A stretch of DNA of 55,963 bases, taken from positions 1 to 55,963 of the forward strand of contig CAYQBN010000015.1 in the NCBI GenBank assembly GCA_964415795.1, in the 5' to 3' direction. Under the pieces are notes generated by a model. It did no database searches, was not told the origin of the DNA, and saw nothing but the letters and a program-made list of their open reading frames with translations. The first letter of the stretch is position 1, and every line of letters starts with the position of its first letter. A program made the translations under genes and the position numbers. This DNA comes from CALITV01 sp964415795. Its GTDB lineage: Bacteria; UBP6; UBA1177; JAKLFG01. Shown piece after piece: positions 51,550 to 55,963 of this stretch.

Positions 51550-52698
51550 TCATTCGGCGAGGCCTGCCAACCCCTTGAAGAGACTGAGACCGAAGGCGAT
51601 CGTTTCGTCAGGTGGGTAGAATGTCGGCGTATGGAGACCCTGAACCGGTTCTCCTTCACGACGGCTGCCAAGCCAGAAGAGGAGCGATGGCCATCGCTCG
51701 CAGAAGAACCCGAAATCTTCTCCAACGAGTTTCGTCTTGGCGGTGACGAAGCGAACGCCGCGGGTCTCGCAGAGATTTTCAAACTTTTTTACCAGTCGCT
51801 CATCGCAGATGACCGGCAAGAATTCCCCCAGATTCTCGACAGTGTAGGTGCATCCGGTGAGTGCTGCCGCCGCTCGTGCCGCATCTTCGACCGCGGCAGC
51901 CCCCGTTCTCATCGTCTCCGGCGAGAGCGCACGAAGCGTCCCTTGGATGCGGCAGTGGTCAGCGATGATGTTGCGTGCGGTACCACCTTCGATATGCCCC
52001 AGATGGCAGAGAAATGTCTCCATCGGGTTGACGCGTTTAGCGATCGTCGAAGAGACCGTGGATACGAAATGTGCTGCCGCAAGGAGCGCGTCGTTCCCTT
52101 TCTGGGGGAATGCCGCGTGCCCCGATTTCCCGGTAAATACCACATCTATCTCGCGCGGCATGGCGAACAGAACGCCTGCGCACGTTGCTGCTTCACCAAT
52201 CAGATACTCGTCGCTCACATGGAGCGCATACGCCTCGGCGACAGGATAACGGTCAAAAATGCCCGATTCGATTATTCGTTTGGCGCCGCCGGCGCCCTCC
52301 TCTCCCGGCTGAAAAACGAAAAGAAAATTGCGAGGAGGCAGTGCCCGCGCGACTTCTTGGATGAGGCCGGAAAGGATTGTCATGTGGATATCATGGCCGC
52401 AGGCGTGCATCATGCCGGGAGTGCGCGAAACGGCAGGGTGTGAACCATCCTCGGTCAGCGGTAGAGCGTCCATGTCGGTTCGAAAAATGGTGAACGGATC
52501 GTCCGGCGACGGGGCGCCTTGATAGGAGACCACGAGTCCCGTCTCGAGGCAAGGAGTTATCCTGAAACGCCGATCGTTCGCGATCACTTGCCGAACGAAC
52601 CGCTCCACGATCTCGTGCGTCTTCGTTTCGCGGAACGCCGGTTCCGGATGTTCGTGAAGTTCGCGACGAAGATCAATCAACGAAAGAGGATGGGGCAT
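51550..52698 (-). CDS. M20-family amidohydrolase
   Basis: A 382-residue metal-dependent amidohydrolase of the M20D type (N-acyl-amino-acid or hippurate hydrolase-like). The metal motif is MMHACGHDIHMT, the catalytic Glu pair is in PGEEGAGGAK, and 'AMPREIDVVFTGKSGHAAFPQKG' leads into the lid domain. It probably releases an amino acid from an acylated form; substrate unknown. The ATG at 52698 is preferred because GGAG lies 8 bases before it; an in-frame GTG at 52716 is upstream. It has its own promoter and palindrome. Confidence 0.9.
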   Translation of the reverse strand: MPHPLSLIDLRRELHEHPEPAFRETKTHEIVERFVRQVIANDRRFRITPCLETGLVVSYQGAPSPDDPFTIFRTDMDALPLTEDGSHPAVSRTPGMMHACGHDIHMTILSGLIQEVARALPPRNFLFVFQPGEEGAGGAKRIIESGIFDRYPVAEAYALHVSDEYLIGEAATCAGVLFAMPREIDVVFTGKSGHAAFPQKGNDALLAAAHFVSTVSSTIAKRVNPMETFLCHLGHIEGGTARNIIADHCRIQGTLRALSPETMRTGAAAVEDAARAAAALTGCTYTVENLGEFLPVICDERLVKKFENLCETRGVRFVTAKTKLVGEDFGFFCERWPSLLFWLGSRREGEPVQGLHTPTFYPPDETIAFGLSLFKGLAGLAE

Positions 52699-52732
52699 GA
52701 GTTCGTCTCCTGTCACAGGTACATCTTAGAAC

Positions 52733-52761
52733 ACCATACTGCAGAAATGGTGGCGACTCAA
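52733..52761 (-). promoter_or_regulatory. Promoter of the M20 amidohydrolase gene
   Basis: Minus strand TTGAGT (52756-52761), a 17-bp spacer and TATGGT (52733-52738). The -35 overlaps a perfect palindrome. Confidence 0.45.
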
Positions 52762-52779
52762 GGAAAGTTGATTTCCTTG
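52759..52779. promoter_or_regulatory. Palindromic operator candidate
   Basis: CAAGGAAA, a 5-bp centre, then TTTCCTTG: 8-bp perfect arms. It overlaps the M20 promoter -35 and lies between divergent genes, the usual place for a repressor site. Confidence 0.45.
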
Positions 52780-52813
52780 GGACGAGTGGATTGAAAAAAA
52801 GACACCATTCCCC

Positions 52814-52842
52814 TTGACAAAGAATACGAAACGGTATAGAGA
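52814..52842 (+). promoter_or_regulatory. Possible promoter of the thioredoxin-like lipoprotein gene
   Basis: TTGACA (52814-52819) with TATAGA after 15 bp (52835-52840) or TAGAGA after 17 bp (52837-52842). A short inverted repeat TGTGA-TTA-TCACA lies at 52882-52894 in the leader. Confidence 0.42.
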
Positions 52843-52913
52843 GAAGGCCGCTTGCAGAGAAAGACGGTAAGATCTGCGCGGTGTGATTATCACATAACCA
52901 GTGGAGGACATTC

Positions 52914-54506
52914 GTGAAAAAGTTTATCGTGCTTTTTGCGGTCGTACTGATGATGACGGCCGTTTCGTGTGACAAATTCAAGGGCATGGGAGAGCCAAAG
53001 GAGAAGGTGAAGGTCGACTTCCACATCATGTCCCAGTGCCCGTTTGGCGTTCAGGTCATGAATGGGGTGACGCCGGCGCTCAAGAAACTCGGGAAGGCGA
53101 TCGACTTCAAACTGTATTTTATCGGTCAGGAAAAAGAGGATGGAGCACTGACCTCGATGCACGGCGATAACGAGGTCAAAGGCGACCTCCTCGAAGTGTG
53201 CGCCATGAAGGCCGATCCGATCAAGGCGCTCGACCTCATGATGTGCATGAATAAGGAATATCGTAAGATCCCCGACAACTTCGAAGACTGCGCGAAAGAG
53301 GCGAAGATGGACGCCGCCAAGATCAAGGCGTGCGCCGATGGCGATGAGGGGAAGAAACTGCTCAAGGAGTCGTTCGAGTACTCCAAAAGCAAACAGGCGA
53401 GCGGATCGCCGACCATATTCGTGAATGGCGAGCGTTACCGCGGTGGCCGTACCGAAACCGACTTCATGCGTAACTTCTGCAATGCGTTCAAGGTCGAGAA
53501 ACCTCAGGCATGCAACGACATCCCGGCGCCCAAGAGGGTCGATCTTACCGTTCTTACCGATGCGCGCTGCAAGAACTGTGTCGTCGATCCCATCATCAAT
53601 CAGATGAAGAACATCTTCCCCGGTCTCGTCGAGAAGAAGATAGACTATGGCACGGAAGAGGGCAAGAAGCTCTATGAGACACTCAAGAATACCGAGGCGA
53701 AGCTTCTTCCCGCGTTCCTGTTCGACAAGAATGTCACCGAAGATGCCGGTTTCCAGCAGGTCTCTCGCTGGATGATTGATGTGGCTGACAAGAAGATGCT
53801 TCGTGTCGGCGGCAAATTCGATCCGACCGCCGAGATCTGTGACAACCAGATAGACGACACGAACGACGGCAAGATAGACTGCGACGACGAGACCTGCAAG
53901 AACAACCTTGTCTGCCGCAAGGAGATAAAGGATCGTCTCGACGTCTTCGTTATGAGCCAGTGTCCCTACGGGGTCAAGGCGCTCGATGCGATGAAAGAGG
54001 TGCTCAAGGTCTTCAATAACAAGATAGATTTCCATGTGAACAACATCGCCGATGAGACATCCGACGGTGGTTTCCGTGCGCTTCACGGTCAGCCCGAGGT
54101 TGACGAGAACATCCGTGAGCTCTGTGTGATGAAGTACTATCCTAAGAACTACAAGTACATGGACTACATCTGGTGCCGCAATCAGGACATTCGTTCGGAT
54201 GACTGGAAGAAGTGTGCGACCAACGGCATAGATGCGAAGAAGATCGAAAAGTGCGCGACGAGCGACGAGGGCAAGAACCTTCTTCGCGAGAACATCAAGA
54301 TCGCCAAGAGCCTCGAGATCGGTGCCAGCCCGACATGGCTCGCGAACAACAAGTTCAAGTTCTCGGGAATCGCGGCTGAGGATATCAAGCGGCAGTTCTG
54401 CACGCAGAACCCGGGCAAGAAGGGATGCGAGCAGACGCTCTCGACCCAACCGCCTGCCGGTAACCCGAATCAGCCTGCTCCGAAGGGCGGGTCCTGCGGC
54501 GGCTGA
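52914..54506 (+). CDS. Lipoprotein with three thioredoxin-like modules
   Basis: A 530-residue lipoprotein with lipobox AVSC (Cys19). Module 1 (about 33-195) is GILT/DsbA-like with a single active-site Cys42 in SQCPFG. Module 2 (about 208-295) has a true CxxC (Cys219 and Cys222, CKNC). A linker (about 309-334) resembles the 'CDNxxDDxxDGxxDCDD' metal-binding motif of delta-like bacteria. Module 3 (about 341-500) repeats module 1 with Cys350 in SQCPYG. The tail is Gly/Pro-rich and ends SCGG. It may be an envelope thiol-disulfide protein; redox direction is unknown. It starts with GTG after GGAGG and ends with a strong terminator. Confidence 0.85.
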   Translation: MKKFIVLFAVVLMMTAVSCDKFKGMGEPKEKVKVDFHIMSQCPFGVQVMNGVTPALKKLGKAIDFKLYFIGQEKEDGALTSMHGDNEVKGDLLEVCAMKADPIKALDLMMCMNKEYRKIPDNFEDCAKEAKMDAAKIKACADGDEGKKLLKESFEYSKSKQASGSPTIFVNGERYRGGRTETDFMRNFCNAFKVEKPQACNDIPAPKRVDLTVLTDARCKNCVVDPIINQMKNIFPGLVEKKIDYGTEEGKKLYETLKNTEAKLLPAFLFDKNVTEDAGFQQVSRWMIDVADKKMLRVGGKFDPTAEICDNQIDDTNDGKIDCDDETCKNNLVCRKEIKDRLDVFVMSQCPYGVKALDAMKEVLKVFNNKIDFHVNNIADETSDGGFRALHGQPEVDENIRELCVMKYYPKNYKYMDYIWCRNQDIRSDDWKKCATNGIDAKKIEKCATSDEGKNLLRENIKIAKSLEIGASPTWLANNKFKFSGIAAEDIKRQFCTQNPGKKGCEQTLSTQPPAGNPNQPAPKGGSCGG

Positions 54507-54526
54507 TCGAACGGAGTTCCCTTTTT

Positions 54527-54555
54527 AGGGCCGGCCTTCGGGCCGGCCTTTTTTT
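54527..54555 (+). terminator. Rho-independent terminator of the thioredoxin-like lipoprotein gene
   Basis: AGGGCCGGCC, TTCG loop, GGCCGGCCTT, then a seven-T run. The 10-bp stem has one G-U pair; this is a textbook intrinsic terminator 20 bp after the stop codon. Confidence 0.93.
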
Positions 54556-54614
54556 GTGTTTAGAATTGCTTTGTGGTAAACCTGCGGCGTCGTGAGATTG
54601 AGCGAGGGAGGCGA

Positions 54615-55963
54615 ATGATGGCGAGAGCGATGCATGAGGTGGCGTGGTTGTTGTTCCTGATCATCGGGGCGATCGGCGCTTGCGACGAGGGGGAGAAGGG
54701 TCCTGCTGGAGATGTCCTCTGTGGCAACGGCTATATTGATAGCGGTGAGGTGTGCGACGGGACGAACCTGAACGGTGCCACATGCGAGTCGCTTGGTTTC
54801 GGTGCGGGGCCTCTGCTGTGCGCCGCGAACTGTCTATCCTTTGATCCGAGCGCCTGCGGCGCATCGTCTACCTGCGGCGATGGGGTAAAGAACGGTACCG
54901 ATGTGTGTGACGGCGACGACCTCGGTGGACAGTCCTGTCAGACGCAAGGGTTTTCGGCGGGCGACTTGAAGTGTTTCCCCAACTGTACCGGCTTTGACAC
55001 CTCTTCCTGCACCGGTCAGATCGTGTGTGGCAACGGTATGATAGAGGGGAACGAGGTGTGTGACGGGACGCAATTGAACGGGGAAACCTGCGAATCGCAG
55101 GGCCTCGGCCTCGGAACGCTCGCCTGCAAAGACGACTGTTCTGGTTACGATACCTCCGGTTGTAGTGAGGAGTGCCAGCCGCAGTGCGGGACACGGGTCT
55201 GCGGTCCCGATCCGGTGTGTCAACAATCATGCGGTGAGTGCGGCGACTTCGAGATATGCACCGAGGAAGGGCAGTGTCTCAAGACTTGCGATTTCGACGA
55301 GGTCACGGCCGACACGGTGATCAACATCGATCTTGTGACGGCGACCGTCTCCGGCCAGATAGCGCTCAACGGCGCGGTGATGCCCGACAATACGCTAAAC
55401 CAGTACTACGACCGCGGATATGTCCGCTTCGTTCACAAGGGGAGCGGAGATACCATCTCCTTCCCGGTCGGCATCGTCGGCATCGCGCAGTATGAGGGAA
55501 CACTCTTCGCCGGGACCTACGATATCATCTACGTTCCGAACGGTGCCGACTACCAGAATGTTACGCCGGCGACGCGCTATGTGCTGGCCGAGGATGTCGT
55601 GATTGCGGGAGACTGGCAGCATAACTATTCATTACCGACCGTGACGGTCGGCGGGGCCGTGACGCTGAACGGCGCACAGATGCCTCCCAATACGCTGAAC
55701 GAGTACTATGACCGAGGGTATCTCAGATTCACCGACAGAAAGAGCGGCGATTCATTCTCGGTGTCTCTTGGCGCCACCGGTCCTGCCTCCTTTTCAACGA
55801 CGATGTTCGCCGGTGACTATCGGGTGACCTTTGTTGCCACCGGTGCTGAGTATCAGAATGTGTTACCCGACCAAGAGATCGTTCTCAGCGAAATCGAATC
55901 GTTCGTTCAGGACAGAACGCTTTCCTACAATGTCGTCACCGTTTCGGTAAGTGGCACGGTGAC
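54615..55963 (+). CDS. Large repeat lipoprotein (partial, runs off the window)
   Basis: The first 449 codons of a lipoprotein with no stop before the window edge. Lipobox IGAC gives Cys23. Residues about 36-188 hold three units of exactly 51 residues each, starting CGNG or CGDG and containing VCDG, related to the 'CGNGxxExGExCDDGN' cysteine-rich repeats of myxobacteria. A further Cys-rich stretch follows to about 232. From about residue 245 comes a beta-rich domain of exactly 100 residues, repeated (both copies contain YYDRGY), with a third beginning at the window end. A ribosome site (gagggagg) precedes the ATG. Function unknown; surface adhesion is a guess. Confidence 0.82.
   Translation, partial: MMARAMHEVAWLLFLIIGAIGACDEGEKGPAGDVLCGNGYIDSGEVCDGTNLNGATCESLGFGAGPLLCAANCLSFDPSACGASSTCGDGVKNGTDVCDGDDLGGQSCQTQGFSAGDLKCFPNCTGFDTSSCTGQIVCGNGMIEGNEVCDGTQLNGETCESQGLGLGTLACKDDCSGYDTSGCSEECQPQCGTRVCGPDPVCQQSCGECGDFEICTEEGQCLKTCDFDEVTADTVINIDLVTATVSGQIALNGAVMPDNTLNQYYDRGYVRFVHKGSGDTISFPVGIVGIAQYEGTLFAGTYDIIYVPNGADYQNVTPATRYVLAEDVVIAGDWQHNYSLPTVTVGGAVTLNGAQMPPNTLNEYYDRGYLRFTDRKSGDSFSVSLGATGPASFSTTMFAGDYRVTFVATGAEYQNVLPDQEIVLSEIESFVQDRTLSYNVVTVSVSGTV
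54720..55178 (+). repeat. Three 153-bp tandem repeats coding for Cys-rich units
   Basis: Units start at 54720, 54873 and 55026, each exactly 153 bp (51 codons), coding for 'CGxG...VCDG...C...GxL.C...C.....C'. Amino-acid agreement between units is clear while DNA agreement is partial, so they are not recent copies. Confidence 0.85.
55347..55963 (+). repeat. 300-bp tandem repeats coding for a beta-rich domain
   Basis: Repeats start at 55347, 55647 and 55947 (third cut by the window), with an exact 300-bp period. Each has NGAxMPxNTLNxYYDRGY and 'FAG.Y...FV..GA.YQNV'. The domain family was not recognised; it resembles carboxypeptidase-regulatory-like beta sandwiches in layout. Confidence 0.8.

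Overview
The window looks like chromosomal DNA of a Gram-negative bacterium (roughly 55-60% G+C by eye) with many secreted or lipid-anchored proteins. Repeated EGF-like and 'CGNG...VCDG' cysteine-rich modules, Asp-rich stalks, an NtrC-type two-component pair, the HpnC/D/E squalene route and a sterol-type triterpene cyclase recall Myxococcota or other deltaproteobacteria-like lineages. That placement is an inference; the sequence alone does not fix the taxon. No phage, IS element, CRISPR array or tRNA gene was seen. Genes are densely packed, mostly in operons with ATGA/TGATG overlaps, and no gap longer than about 290 bp was found.

Layout. 1-531: 3' end of 23S rRNA and a complete 5S rRNA. 675-6743 (minus): transketolase, then an operon of a Xer recombinase, a J-like protein without HPD, and an Hsp70. 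6871-9048: a secreted subtilase. 9063-20476: housekeeping genes (uppP, khpA, a degenerate ApbE-like protein, rarA, threonine aldolase, rpmE, a DUF1385 protein, prfA-prmC, nfeD-SPFH, gdhA). 20678-25634: trkA-trkH and a two-subunit B12-dependent acyl-CoA mutase. 25686-31714: a run of secreted proteins and lipoproteins (glycosidase-like, CBM9-like, coiled-coil, EGF-like). 31727-41092 (minus): a long glutamine-synthetase-like protein, type 2 IPP isomerase, a sigma-54 response regulator and its kinase, and hpnE-hpnD-hpnC. 41380-47720 (plus): ispA, chorismate mutase/DAHP synthase, a U32-family protein, a geranylgeranyl-reductase-type flavoprotein, and an oxidosqualene-cyclase-type triterpene cyclase. 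47717-51493 (minus): a pyrimidine operon (membrane protein, pyrR, pyrB, pyrC, hypothetical). 51550-55963: an M20 amidohydrolase, a lipoprotein with three thioredoxin-like modules, and the start of a large repeat lipoprotein cut by the window edge.

Most interesting point. The window holds a nearly complete IPP-to-cyclic-triterpene route: fni, ispA, hpnC/D/E and a cyclase. The cyclase carries the DCTAE motif and other hallmarks of oxidosqualene (sterol-type) cyclases, not the DxDD motif of squalene-hopene cyclases, yet no recognisable squalene epoxidase is present. The same tightly spaced operon instead carries a U32-family protein (relatives do O2-independent, prephenate-linked hydroxylations), a chorismate mutase/DAHP synthase fusion (makes prephenate), and a GGR-type flavoenzyme. 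A testable hypothesis is an unusual, possibly O2-independent, oxygenation or tailoring step in triterpenoid or quinone synthesis.

Secondary points: promoters placed so close to the start codon that mRNAs may be leaderless (xerC, trkA, sensor kinase); palindromes over promoters (pyrimidine operon, M20 gene); shared Cys-module plus Asp-rich stalk architecture in otherwise unrelated surface proteins; and exact 153-bp and 300-bp internal repeats in the terminal lipoprotein.
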